The notes beneath the pieces are model-generated. The model made no database searches. It had not been told where the DNA came from and saw only the letters and a list, made by a program, of their open reading frames with translations. A stretch of 64,000 nt of DNA, taken from Elymus sibiricus. Taxonomy: Eukaryota; Streptophyta; Magnoliopsida; Poales; Poaceae. Positions 46,201 to 56,883 of this stretch are shown here, piece after piece. The stretch covers positions 194,798,195-194,862,194 of the forward strand of contig CM077664.1 of the NCBI GenBank assembly GCA_039707655.1, read 5' to 3'. Made by a program: the position numbers and the translations under genes. The first letter of the stretch is position 1; the number at the start of each line of letters is the position of its first letter.

Positions 46201-47511
46201 TCAACTAATTAGAAGCAATGCAAGCTAGACACCAGATGAAAGATGCAACCAATATCACTATGCCAAATTAAAAGGGCGGGCTAATAAGGGTATTTCAACA
46301 AATTTGAAGCAATACATAGCTACATGCTAGAAATCATATGCAATATGCAACGAATAAAGGTGTCTCATCGTAAGTGATTGATGCGGGATACACAACAACA
46401 GTAGTTTCATGTAAGAACATGGTTAATAGATAGATGTAGTATGTACCAAAAACAGGAAGGCATGTCATATTCATAGGTATAATGTGTAAACTAAGCAGAT
46501 GCAATTTACCCTAATTAGAAGCAACACAAGCTAGACACCATACTTAACATGCAACCACATATCACACTGCCAAGTTACAGCAAGCACCTGCGATGCTGGT
46601 GTAGGGGAAATGTGGTCATCAACTACAGAGCTACGTTGACTATCTTCATCTTGCCTTCCTGTTTCTTGAGAATCATGTCGGGAGCGTGAAACTACACTCT
46701 TTAAAACAGTAGCGTGTCTCACACTAACCCACGGGTGTGACTGTCCCATCATAAGTGATTGATGAGGGATACACAAGAACATTAGTTTGATATAAGAACA
46801 TGGTTAATAGACAGATGCACTATGTACCAAAAACCGGAAGGCATGTCATATTCACAGCTATAATGTGTAAACTAAGCAGATGCAATTTAACCAAATTAGA
46901 AGAATTACAAGCTAGACACCATATGCAACATGCAACCACATATCACACTGCCAAGTTAGAGCAAGCACCTGCGATGGTGGTGTAGGGGAAATGCGGTCAC
47001 CAACTACAGAGCTACGTTGACTATCTTCATCTAGCCTTGCTATTTGTTGAGAATCATGTGGGGAGGATGACACTGCACTCTTTAAAAGAGTAGCGCGTCT
47101 CACACTAACCCACGGGTGTGCCTGTCTCATCATAAGTGATTGATGAGGGATACACAAGAACATTAGTTTGATGTAAGAACATGGTTAATAGACAGATGCA
47201 GTATGTACCAAAAACAGGAAGGCATGTCATATTCATAGTATATGGCTAAGCAGATGCAATTTAACCAATCTAGAAGCAATACAAGGTTGACACAATATGC
47301 AACATGCAACCACATATGACACCGAAGTAAAAGCAAGTACCTGCGATGCTGGTGTATGGCGAATGGAGTCATCAACTACAGAGCTACGTTGACAGTCTTC
47401 ATCGAATGACACTACACTCTTCATTAGACCGTCAAACCGCGTCTTTCCAATCCTCGATGCAGATTGGAGCGACTGCTCTGTTTTATTTTTAGAATATTGT
47501 GCTTGAGATTC
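46200..47511 (-). repeat. Tandem repeat tier 3: about 375 bp x 3, exons 2-4
   Basis: Exon low ends at 46588, 46969 and 47341 are 381 and 372 bp apart. Exons 3 and 4 each encode 51 residues opening HPWVSVRxAT; exon 2 is longer at its start but shares the C-terminal QRSSVVDD and TPASQ motifs. Introns share the ACATGGTTAATAGACAGATG motif. Confidence 0.8.
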
Positions 47512-48435
47512 TGAAATACCCATGCGTAATAAAACAATAGTGAGAGAGTATGGGTGTAGTTTGTGGCTTTGTGCACAAGTAGTACAATGTAAAAGTATCA
47601 GATAGCAGGCGGGTCAAAAATAAATGACGGCAGACATATGATAGCTCTACAACATGCATGGCACACGAAATTAGATTCTAGGATTTTGAAATATGAGCAC
47701 ATGGATGACTGGGAAGTGCAGGTAATCCTCCAGCAAACCACCACATGTGGTCCTATGAAAATAATAATTGACTGAAAACAAATAGGTCAGCCGATTTTTT
47801 CTGCACCGTCCGATCTACAAGGAACGGGCAGATGGCCTTCATCTACCTCCCGCCAACCACCGTTGATGATCTTCCTCGAACCGCCAGTGACCTCCGGCCC
47901 AAACCCCTGCCTCCGCCGCCACGGTCTCCCCTCGACCTCACCCCACCGCCGTGCTTGGCAGCGCCCCCCGGCCATCCCTTTAAGCCCAGCGAACCTCCAG
48001 ATCGGGCGCCAACAGCTCCTGCGCCACACACACCACTAAGATAGACACCGAGGCGCTGCTTCCCCGGTGAACAGGCGGACTAGGTGCTCCTCGCGCCTCC
48101 ACCGGTGGTCCTTCCTTTAATTGGGAATCAACTGACACTGAATTGAAATCCAGGCAGGCGACGGACATCTAGCTAAAGTGAAATAGTAAATGGGGGGAAA
48201 CCTTGTGCATCGCGAGTTACTTGGAACATCTAGTATCAGGAAGAATGTGCAGTAAGAAGCGGTCAACTAGTTTCCTTCGTGGGATGAATACTGTGCGAAA
48301 GATTTGCAAGAATAAGGGAAGAGGAGTACCAATATCGGCTGGCGATGCTGTGTCTTCCTTCTGTTTTTTTGAAGATCTTGTGGTTCGCTGGAAACAAGAT
48401 GTTGTGGAGGACGGTGGAGCCTTGGATGAACCCAT

Positions 48436-49250
48436 GGTCAAGTAGTTGAGTGTGGTGCAGTGGCCCTCTGTCGGCGGCGGGGAAGCAGATCCAAGGCGGC
48501 GAACGACGGCGTAGCGGGAATAGCTCCGGTGCGGTGGACGGTTGCGACATTGGAGCGGCAGCGGTGAGGCGCAGGACGGAGGGGTTGAAGTGGCTCGGGT
48601 ATGGCGCACGTCCGCGTCATGGAGGCAGCTCTGCCTCGGCTTCAACTGCTAAGTCATGGAGGGAGCTGCGGTTGAGGTTGCGGTGGACGACGACGTCGGA
48701 GTATCGGCTCCGGCGTGATGGAGGAGGGCGGCGGTGGATCGGTGCGATGGGGTGGCGGACGGAGGAGGCTGAGGTTTCGCGGCCGGTGGAGAGGGAGTTT
48801 TGGCGCCCATGGAGTATGAATGGGGAATCGGACGGGGGAGGGGCTAAGGGGGAACCATGTTTCCGGGACGCGCTTGTTTGAAATTTGGGGAAAGTTACAA
48901 ACTTTGCCCCCATCTAAAATTTCGGACATGCTGCGGCTCGGGGGTAGGACGGTAATCTCATGTATCCAAAATAGTGCACGGGAGTGATTTCGGCCGAGTG
49001 CATCGGCGTCTAGGCGCCCGCGGTATATGAATGTTTTTCGGAGGCGGTTGTGTGGCGTCTCGGTGAAGTTACAAACCTACCCCGGTTTAGACTTGTGGAC
49101 GACGGGCCGGTAGGCTTCACGGGTCAGAGTTAGGATGGTAATTTTCTTCTACCAAACATTGGTCTCGCGCGGTTTTGGGCGAGGAGAGGATCTTTTGGCG
49201 CTTCGTTCAAAATTTTGAACCAGAAGCATTCACGTTTACAATACTCTTCA
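48436..49250 (-). promoter_or_regulatory. 5' flank of the CACTA ORF2 gene (GC-rich)
   Basis: GC-rich sequence upstream (on the minus strand) of the ATG at 48435. Long overlapping ORFs on both strands reflect the base composition. ACAAAC(T/C)TxCCCC motifs occur near 48895 and 49072 in a duplicated setting. No TATA box could be chosen with confidence. Confidence 0.35.
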
Positions 49251-49800
49251 GTTGAACTTTCCTAATTAGACCTCATTATATTTGACCTTGTATGTTTAAA
49301 AACCTCATTAAATTATGCGATTATTTTGAAATTTTTGACTCTTGAAAATACTATAACTACGATTATTTTGGAATGGAGGAGGTAAAGATTGATGCCCCTT
49401 TTAGATGTGAGTTGCAAAAGTCATTATATCAAATTCAAATAGTTGAATGCACTTCCTATGAATTCGAATATTTGAAACCACTTTTATGTTGAATTCAAAA
49501 TGTATTCTAGTTCGTCGCTAGCCATTTGGAATGTATACCATGTATGTTTCTTATGTATAATGTGCTTGACATTGACCGCAGAGTGTACTCATGTTTATAT
49601 ATGCATTGCAAGAGGCATGCATTGTCTGGGTTTCAAACTACTGACTATGGATCAATAATGTGAAATAATACCATACACATGCTCGAATTCGATAGAGTAT
49701 GGATGTTTGCTAGACCAATGTTCGTTCATACGTGATTTGCAAATTTGATGATCTCATCCAATTTTTTAAATACAATTTATATTTTAATTTAATGGGTAGA
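49251..49800. other. Unassigned AT-rich sequence
   Basis: No ORF, repeat end or known motif recognised. It could contain the eroded 5' end of the CACTA element. Confidence 0.3.
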
Positions 49801-51470
49801 ACAGTCCTTTACACGTAGATGCACTCTCCCTCGACCCCTCCTCACACGCGCGCTATCTTTCTCTCTCACGCATACGCGCACACACTATATATCCATCGGC
49901 CTTTCTCTCTCACAAATGCTCACCCTCTCTCCCAAAAGTGTCACACACACACACACTCTCTATCTCTCTCTCTCTTACTACTATCTATGACTCTTTTCAC
50001 TAATCTTATTCACAAACACTATTTCTCTCACATGCATGCGCATGCATGGTCTCCGCCGCCCCCCTGTACATATCTCTGCCTCGTGTCTCCCGCACACACA
50101 CTCTCTTTAGTCCTCGCTCGCACGCATTGTCTCCACCTTTCTTACTAGTTGACAGATATGATTCCATTAGATCATTCGATAGGATATCCCTGATGATTAA
50201 AGTGGATGGTGATAAGAGGCAAAGATTTTCCCAAGTCGGGGCCCTTGCGATCGAGGAAATACCCTACTCCTGGTCGTGTATACTTTGATTGGGGTGTGTA
50301 CAAAGTACATGTCAATACCATGGGATTGTGTGTATATATACTATCAACAAACTAGGCCCCCGGCCTATATAACATACGCAGGGCCTAGGGTTACAAATTG
50401 TAGTCCGCTTCGTCAGTGGAGATAGAGTCTTCCACGGCTCTGGTATCTTCGTCTTGTACGTCAAGTCAGTCTTCGTATAACGCGTCTCGGGCCGACCTAT
50501 GTGGCGTAGGATGGAACCGACCCAGGGGTCCTCACCTCGACCCACCAGACCAAAAAACGATGTGCCACCACCACACCTCGCACACTCTCTACCCCCATAG
50601 GTCTCAGTATATTCTCACACCCACACATACCAACACACACACTATTTCTTCTCATGCCTCTCTCCCCGTCTCCTCTACATACACAAGCTCACCATCTCTC
50701 GTTGAGACATCCTATTCGTCTCTCTCTCTCTCCCTCTATCTCTCATCTCTCGTTCTTTCTCTTTCTCCCATCGCACCCCCCTCGTATCCACGCCTCTCTC
50801 GAATACGTACACATACCCTTTCCAGGCCCTCCAAAATACGTCAACCACACATTCACGCATGTTACATCTCATTATCATGTGCTCTCCCAATGATCTAAAA
50901 AAGGCATGCGTTCACTTTTACTCCGCATACAAGATTTGTTTTGAATTGAAACTACACAGATTGTGACAAAACAAATATTTAAGAAAATCTACATATACAA
51001 TACTACAAAGTTATATATGAAAGTTAATTGCATGGTGCATCCAATGATATTTGTTCCGTATTGTGAATGTTTACATTTTTATCCTATAAAATTAGTCACA
51101 ATAAAGAGAACGAAGGGCATCTCTCTCTCTCACTCTCTCCATCTCACACCCCCTCTCTCTACGCCCTTTTCACGTACGCACACAAACTATCTCTCGGCCC
51201 TCTAAAAGTACGCCCCCATACACATTCACATGTGATGGTCATTGTATTTCAAGCGAAAGCGCAATACGGTCTCTGGATTTAGAATGCGCTCATTACGGTC
51301 AACATACACATTTTCTGGTGATTATATGGTCACTAGCTCACCGTACAGCTCCGTATTTTGATGGTGACACTGACGGTCATTGTATTTGAAACGAAAGCAC
51401 GATACGGTCAGCATATACATTTTGTGGTGATTATACAATCACTGGCTCACCATACATCTATGTATTTTGT
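49801..51470. repeat. Low-complexity CT/CA-rich DNA with an embedded LTR-like fragment
   Basis: Stretches of CTCTCT and CACACA repeats (49819-50140, 50570-50880, 51115-51220) separate AT-rich segments. 50150-50560 resembles the LTR/leader fragments at 28000-28350, with GGGCCTAGGGTTACAAA and a minus-strand TATA in CCGGCCTATATAACATACG. The ORFs here are translations of microsatellites. Confidence 0.55.
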
Positions 51471-51472
51471 TG

Positions 51473-52180
51473 ATGATACGATCAATTGACCAGTCAAACA
51501 GTCCATGTGGCGCAACTAGTGTTGCATCAGAAGCGCACATTATCTCCCTAACGTAGGGCCCACCTATCAGCGAGTATAAGAAAGAAACAAATGGTAATAA
51601 ATTAGTGCTCGGTGGGGATTCAAAATCGAGACCTCAGGTTGGTAGCCCGCGCGCGATAACCACAGCGGACAAGGTCACCTAGTGATGATATGCTGAGCCG
51701 GCCCTTTAATACGTATGAGCTACTGTGGTGAATATACATACATCACACATGCGGAGAAACACGCACGCAACGCCTGCAGGCATGCATGCAATACTCACAC
51801 GTACACATGCACGCACGCAACACTCGCACGAACACACGCACTCAAGCATGCATGCAACACTCACACGTACACATGCACGCACGCAACACTCGCACGAACA
51901 CACGCACGCATGCATGCAGACAACACAAGATGCAACACACACGCTCGCGCTCAAGTGCTCAACCTACACGTGCATGCACACATATACACAGCCAGGGTGG
52001 TTCGCGCGCAAGGGCCAGTTCCGCGGGGTTGCAGGTTCGACCCCTCACGCGCCTGCGTAAATTTTTGTTTACCAACTGATAGGTGGGACCCGCAAGCCAT
52101 GTGGCCAGTTTGACCAGTCGACAGAATGCCACATAGACTTTTTGATCGGTTAACTGAGTGCAATTTGTAATTACGATTTT
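51473..52180. mobile_element. Fold-back (Mutator-like) element with long imperfect inverted arms
   Basis: The left arm has GATCAATTGACCAGTC, CCATGTGGC and GGGCCCACCTATCAG; the right arm has CTGATAGGTGGGACC, GCCATGTGGCC and GACCAGTCGAC followed by GATCGG, the reverse complement in reverse order. Each arm also has a tRNA-B-box-like segment (GGATTCAAAATCGAGACC near 51617; GGTTCGACCCCT near 52031) in opposite orientations. Terminal duplications were not resolved. The superfamily call is tentative. Confidence 0.6.
51783..51906. repeat. Tandem duplication of an about 64-bp CA/ACGC-rich unit
   Basis: The unit CATGCATGCAA(T/C)ACTCACACG through CGAACACACGCAC is present twice in tandem (from about 51783 and 51847). 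It sits in the loop of the fold-back element and generates the Cys-rich and His/Thr-rich shadow ORFs on both strands. Confidence 0.8.
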
Positions 52181-53175
52181 CACATCCGTATTGGGCCGGC
52201 GGGTTTCGATTGTTTAGTCCCACCTCGCCGCGTGAGGAGCTGGTCGACCGGCTCAAATAGCCGGGTCGTCCTGAAGAGATAAGCTGCAGTCATCATTGCA
52301 CCCTTTGTTAAGGACATGAATTGTTAATAATATTAATCTTCTCAGTGATATAAAGGCTGCTTTTAGTGGTTAGTATCCTAACTATTATTCTTAATATGTT
52401 TATTATGATAGGGTATCTGATATGATACTCAACCCTCTCTTTCTTCATTTATTTATATGCCACCTCAGCATTGCTGCAGGTGGTACTGCTATGTGTTGGA
52501 GCGGGGTGCTTGGTCACAAGCATTTCACAAGCATTCAAGTCTACCGCACACGCCACCAGACAACCACACGCGGTTGTACTAGCACTAGTACTGCTAGTGT
52601 AGAGTAGTAGGAGCAGGAGTAGTACAGTGGTAGTAGTACAAACCAGTACGAGTCCCATCAGACACCAATTTTCTTGGAGTCCGTGCTACAGCTAGCACTT
52701 CTCCCTCCTCGTTCCTCTAAACTCAGCCGACGCGTGGCGGTCAGGGTGAGGGTTTGCCGATAGTCGGTTTTCTCAACAACGGTCCCAGATGTCAGTGAAA
52801 ATGCAACACGCGTTCACTAGCTTGAGCGGCGTGCCGGACCGACTGTGTGGCGGTGCGACGCGAATGAGACAGGCTTTTCATTTTGAACTTGTAAGTTGTA
52901 ACATTTGGTTCTGCTCCTTGGAGCGATGATAGACACAAATAACGATTGAAAATGCTAGGGCGGGGATTTTCCCGCGCGATAAAAGGGGGAGTTTGCCAGC
53001 TTGGCCAATCGTCGGTTTGCTTACATGCAGTCCCACATGTTACTCATATGCCTTGGTAATCGGTGTTGAGCGGTGAGCTAGAACATATTGTTACTTCAAT
53101 TACTCAACAACGTGCGGGCTAGTATCATCTAGTGATCTGAAAGGGCCCACTTCAAAAAAGAAAGAAAGGCGATTC
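52181..53175. other. Unassigned sequence
   Basis: Includes a short GTAGTA/CTACTA-rich patch (52575-52640) and GC-rich sequence near 52680-52860. No gene or element end identified. Confidence 0.3.
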
Positions 53176-53557
53176 GGTGCCCAGGCTCATCTGCACCCGG
53201 TCGGAAAAAAAATCACAAAAAATTAAAAAAAATCATAAGATTCCAGTTTTTTTTGCATGGTTGAAAATTTGATGCGTGAGGTCCGCTCCAATTTTCAAGT
53301 CGTTCGGACATCTGAGGAGCTCTCGGCAAAAAAGAAAAATCGGGTCAGAACAGTGCATGAACAATAAACCTTTTTTACAGACCCCGAATTTGTCTTTTTT
53401 TGCCGAGAGCTGCTCAAATGTCCAAATGATTTGAAAATTGGAGCGGACCTCACGCATCATATTAACTACCATGCAAAAAAGAATTGGATTTTTTTGAATT
53501 TTTCTAGTATTTGTTTTGATTTTTTTCTTCAGCGGGTGTGTAAATGAGCCTGGGCTC
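53176..53557. mobile_element. Fold-back MITE with about 150-bp inverted arms
   Basis: GGTGCCCAGGCTCATCTGCA on the left pairs with the complement of TGTAAATGAGCCTGGGCTC on the right. Inner arms also pair: GCGTGAGGTCCGCTCCAATT with AATTGGAGCGGACCTCACGC, and GAGCTCTCGGCAAAAAAG with TTTTTTGCCGAGAGCT. The whole 380 bp would fold into one long hairpin. The minus-strand 119-codon ORF across it is a by-product. Superfamily (Mutator or other) is not resolved. Confidence 0.75.
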
Positions 53558-53819
53558 AAAAGTGGATTATCGCCCACTACACATTCAAGCATTTCACATC
53601 ATTCTCTCGCTCTCTCTGTCAAACCGACTATGCCCAACTCCCCTACCTACCGTGTGGGAAAAGACCCGCCCTCGCTTTTTTAATCGGGTTTTGTATCGAT
53701 GGATCGCGCGAAGCAGCAAAACCAAGTGTTACAAGACTACTAGTACTACTACTACAGTACACTCGACTGCCGTGTCTTGTACTCCTCTGTCGTAAGAGTG
53801 GAGACGCTCGCTTTCATAA

Positions 53820-54060
53820 ATGTTCTGCTTCCGTTCGCCAACATATGGGACATCTAGCATCCGGGTCCACGTGCCGTGCACCAAATAACAGTGCAGAACA
53901 GCAGGGGGGACGCACCCCGGTCGTGGCGCCGCAGTAGTAAATATGAGCAATGAGGCGTCAAATCACAAAGCCGCACCTTTCCAACCATCATTTCACTCTT
54001 CGCTGAGTCCACTTCTCCATCATCTTCTTCAAGAAAACCACGTGTTGCTTCTGCCATTGT
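53820..54060 (-). repeat. Copy 1 of a dispersed promoter/ORF-start repeat
   Basis: The minus strand contains an ORF start MAEATRGFLEEDDGEVDSAK at 54057, preceded by a segment with CATATGGGACATCTAGCATC, CCGTGCACCAAATAACAGTG and ATGAGCAATGAGGCGTC motifs on the plus strand. The same block recurs at 54548-54710 (direct) and 60200-60460 (inverted). It is probably the 5' end of a duplicated gene or element of unknown function. Confidence 0.55.
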
Positions 54061-54547
54061 TCTGATTTTTCATGAGGGACGCGCATCGGCTTGGTACATC
54101 ACTGACACGTGTGACCGCATGTTAGCAAACCGACAGGCCAAGCTCCCCCGCCCACCGCTCGGCAAAAGCACCTCCTTTTTACTAATCTGGATATCTACTT
54201 TTAGATTAATATAATCGAGATTTGTATATATCGCACAAAGAAGCAAAACCAAGTGGTACGCTTTACAGTTCAAAACGAAATGGCGGCACACTTCCAGCAC
54301 GGCTTACGCGTTCGCGTTGCAAGTCCGCAGGGTCAATCCGGCGACACCAAAAATGCTGCACTCATGGGCCTTTACGGGGCTAATACGGGTATCTTCCAAC
54401 TAATCAAACTAGACCCCCTCTGATTTCAGGGGGGTGGGCCCCTTCCCACCCCCTAAATCCAATCCTAATCCTCCATGTTTGCTACTCCGTAAAGTCTGTA
54501 AAAATCCTCCCCGTGAGTCTAGCATTGCTCATGGCGACACACTAACA

Positions 54548-54712
54548 GCACGCCTTTCGCCGACATGTGGGACATCCACCATCCTGGTCCACATGCCATG
54601 CACCAAAGTTCGGAGCAGCGGGGGGAGGCACCCCAGTCGTAGCGCCGCAGTGCTAGTAAATGAGCAATGAGGCATCAAATCACAAAGCCCCACCTTGCCC
54701 GCAGTAAGCTGG
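54548..54712 (-). repeat. Copy 2 of the dispersed repeat (no ORF start)
   Basis: Matches 53832-53990 in the same orientation: GACATGTGGGACATCCACC, CATGCCATGCACCAAAG, GCGCCGCAGTGCTAGTAAAT, GAGGCATCAAATCACAAAGC. It also shares CAGTAAGCTGG with the inverted copy at 60.3 kb, which copy 1 lacks, so copies 2 and 3 are closer in this part. The segment coding for MAEA... is absent. Confidence 0.6.
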
Positions 54713-54797
54713 ACGGAGTAGGGGAGTACAAAAAATTGAGGACGTAGCTTCGACCCAAAGGCAATGACGCGTGGGTCCTGCATTTTGATATACCCGC

Positions 54798-55353
54798 GGC
54801 CTCCTTTGGTTCACAGGGTAGGAATATTATAGGAGTATGAAAGTTGTAGGAAAAGAGATGACGTACGGCCTCCTTTGGTTTGTAGGAATTTCATAGTATA
54901 GGATTTTCAAAGGAAAATTTCCTATGGAGCTCTGTGGTTTGTAGGAATGGATTCCTAATCCTATTTAGGATAGGAACCAGTCCTTCACATTTTAAAGGAA
55001 AAAAACCATTACCCTAGACTCAATGGAAAAATTCCTATCCTATGCATCAAATGACATTTCTTTCTCTATAGGAATTGAGATGCATGTCATGTTTTTCCTA
55101 TTCCTATGATATTCCTATCCTATGAACCAGAGGAGGCCGACATGTATCTCAAATCCATTGAGTAGGGATAGGAAAAGAGATATCATTTGGTTCACATCAT
55201 ATGAATTTTTCCATTGAGTCTTAATGTTTATTTTCCTCTTAAATGTGGAGTATAGAAATCCATTCCTATAAACCAAATGGCTCTAAAGGAAAAATTCCTA
55301 TAAAAATCCGATCATATAGAATTCCTATAATATTCCTCCACACCAAAGGAGGC
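54798..55353. mobile_element. Two nested Tourist-like MITEs
   Basis: The outer element runs from GGCCTCCTTTGGTTCACAGG at 54798 to CACCAAAGGAGGC at 55353. The inner runs from GGCCTCCTTTGGTTTGTAGG at 54868 to AACCAGAGGAGGCC at 55138. Both have the GGCCTCCTTTGGTT end of PIF/Harbinger-derived Tourist elements and bodies rich in CCTAT(T/A)CCTA motifs. The inner one splits the left arm of the outer. Confidence 0.8.
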
Positions 55354-56520
55354 TTGAAATTGCTGTAGGTGATACGACGGTCTTCCTTTGCCGAGTGTCG
55401 GCTAACGGAGACTCGGCTATAAAACTTGGCGAAGTGTGGCACTCGGCAATAGAGCAGTGCCACGCGTCGAGTCCTTACTCGATGGGACATTGCCGAGTTT
55501 AGAACTCAGCAAAATATTTGCCCGGTTCTTCTAATGAAGGAACACACTATATTTCATCTCTCTACTGATCCCGATCATTCTTTCTCTCTCCTTAGTTAGA
55601 GGACTCAATCCTACGATGTCTCTCGCTCTCTCTCACAACAAACACGCACATACGGCCCCTCTTTATCGAAGACACACTCGTACATTCCTCCCCCATCTCT
55701 ATAGATATCTCTCGATGATGAATGAAATGATATATGCTGGGTTTTCTATATGTGCATGTTGTTCTACGAAAACTCGGTAAAAGTTCGTGAGGTTTGAATT
55801 TTCAATAAAGCTATATGCACTATATTTTGGAACAGAGGGAGCATACGGCAGTTGCGAACGCTCACGTGGAAATTTTATGTGTTGGAGGAGTGGCTGTTCT
55901 GTCAAATGCCATGGCAAAACTACCACCGTCAGATGCAGATCTGACGGTTCTTTGGGCGTTCCCAGGAAACGGCTTGTGGTGAACGTTCGCCAGATATGAT
56001 TTACGGACACACGCATTGCATTGACACGTTAACCCTCCCTCTCACGCACGCACACACGCACCTCACGACTCTCCCGAGACTTCTCTCACACACCATCTAT
56101 CTGTACTCTATAGGTAGACGTGACACAGATATATGTGCTCTTCACACCCTTCCCTAAGAACTTCTAAAAAATAAAAGACGTCACACATATTTTTTTTGTA
56201 ACTCAGACATCACACACGTATACATCTTACTCTAGGTGGAGTACGTAGTACACGAAGAGAAGCGGCGCACGCACGCACCAGTTCTCTAACACCCATGCGC
56301 GGGTACACGTACAAGCGCATTTGTTTACAAAGAGGCATCCCAAGTGACAATTTGACTCGTGCAGTTTTCAGCTTCATGGAGGGTCGGGGACCACACGTGT
56401 ACATAGTGCGACCTGGACGCGGTGGTGCATTATTGATTGAGTTTTTTTTTACTGGAACGTTAAATGAAAATAGTGGTTTGTGCATATTCATTTTAAAAAC
56501 AATTGCTACAAGAAAATCAC
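55354..56520. other. Unassigned sequence with GCCGAGTG motifs and CT/CA-rich patches
   Basis: 55388-55500 carries TTTGCCGAGTGTC and several (A)CTCGGC(A/T) copies in both orientations, a motif seen in CACTA subterminal regions and elsewhere. CTCTCTC and CACACGCA patches follow at 55560-55690 and 56035-56100. No coding region supported. Confidence 0.35.
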
Positions 56521-56525
56521 TCCAC

Positions 56526-56536
56526 TATATATATAA
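56526..56536 (+). promoter_or_regulatory. Candidate TATA box of an unidentified transcript
   Basis: TATATATATAA is followed about 30 bp later by a pyrimidine-rich CTACTCTCATTCACTCTCTC stretch, a typical plant core promoter and leader. A possible leader exon, 56555-56883, ends CGACCCTCAG before GTATAAC. No open reading frame downstream could be recognised. Confidence 0.45.
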
Positions 56537-56883
56537 GCAGGAGCTTGAGCGCTTGCTTTACTAGGGCTACTCTCATTCACTCTCTCATCCTCTCCAGATC
56601 TAAACAAGACAGCGGCGGCCACACCCTCTCTCTGCTCACCGCTGGTCACAGTTCCGGCCGGATCCCCTCTGCCGGCAAAGTGGAGAAGGTGCAGCGTTCA
56701 CGCGGTCGTCGGCGGCGAGGGAGGAGACCCACAGCTGCCGGCGCGTCCCGATCGGCGGCCCGTTCCGTTCTGTCCGACACAGCGCCGGCTCGGGAGGGCC
56801 TCTGGCCCCTTCTTCCTCCCTGCCGTATTGTGGGCAGATCCGGCCTCCCGCCGCCCTCCTAGCCTCATCCAGACGACCCTCAG

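Larger units (their letters stand above)
38579..48435 (-). pseudogene. CACTA ORF2 (Transposase_24/Ptta-En-Spm-like) gene with expanded exon array
   Basis: A 17-exon minus-strand model has consistent phases: 48435-48330, 47510-47341, 47121-46969, 46740-46588, 46017-45880, 45299-45162, 44581-44444, 43847-43671, 43086-42922, 42325-42149, 41563-41399, 40815-40485, 40388-40141, 40043-39831, 39752-39660, 39590-39480, 38974-38579; about 1,023 codons. The C-terminal half is the family's core: exon 13 with IHFEAGLKRPRDATESAKL, exon 14 with LRQYRYHLRKTHFEGKA and YITDEDWTTLVKHW, exon 15 with VKFQQTTGSRSYIAH, exon 17 with a coiled-coil QTQVQSLMEVV segment. Exons 2-11 are the repeated modules. Defects: TAG in exon 8 (43791-43793), the exon 13 donor reading AT instead of GT (40140-40139), and an exon 16 acceptor reading AA. 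The core probably binds subterminal repeats, by analogy with TNPA. Confidence 0.65.
36806..49250 (-). mobile_element. Large CACTA (En/Spm) element derivative, 3' end intact, 5' end unresolved
   Basis: The left terminus is CACTACAAAAAAACACTTCC at 36806, preceded by AGG (36803-36805), a candidate 3-bp target duplication. Subterminal inverted copies of ACACTTCCGTGATGATA (36818-36835 and 36954-36972) and a 1.1 kb tract of GGCCCGTTAACGGCC-type repeats follow. The only gene is a minus-strand ORF2-like gene (38579-48435); no TNPD/Transposase_21 transposase was found. So the element is non-autonomous or deleted. I could not find the matching right inverted repeat; 49250 is an arbitrary limit where promoter-like GC-rich sequence gives way to AT-rich DNA. 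Confidence 0.75.

Noticed and set aside
40900..47511. Regularly spaced repeats, considered as a satellite or CRISPR-like array
   Set aside because: Units are hundreds of bases long, contain splice-bounded open modules and lie in a plant transposon; CRISPR does not apply.
49819..50148. Ser/Leu/Thr-rich ORF
   Set aside because: Encoded by CTCTCT/CACACA low-complexity sequence.
51706..52113. Cys-rich and His/Thr-rich ORFs on opposite strands
   Set aside because: Translations of CACACG/ACGC microsatellite DNA and its 64-bp duplication.
53233..53592. 119-codon minus-strand ORF
   Set aside because: Runs across a fold-back MITE; its open frame follows from the palindrome.
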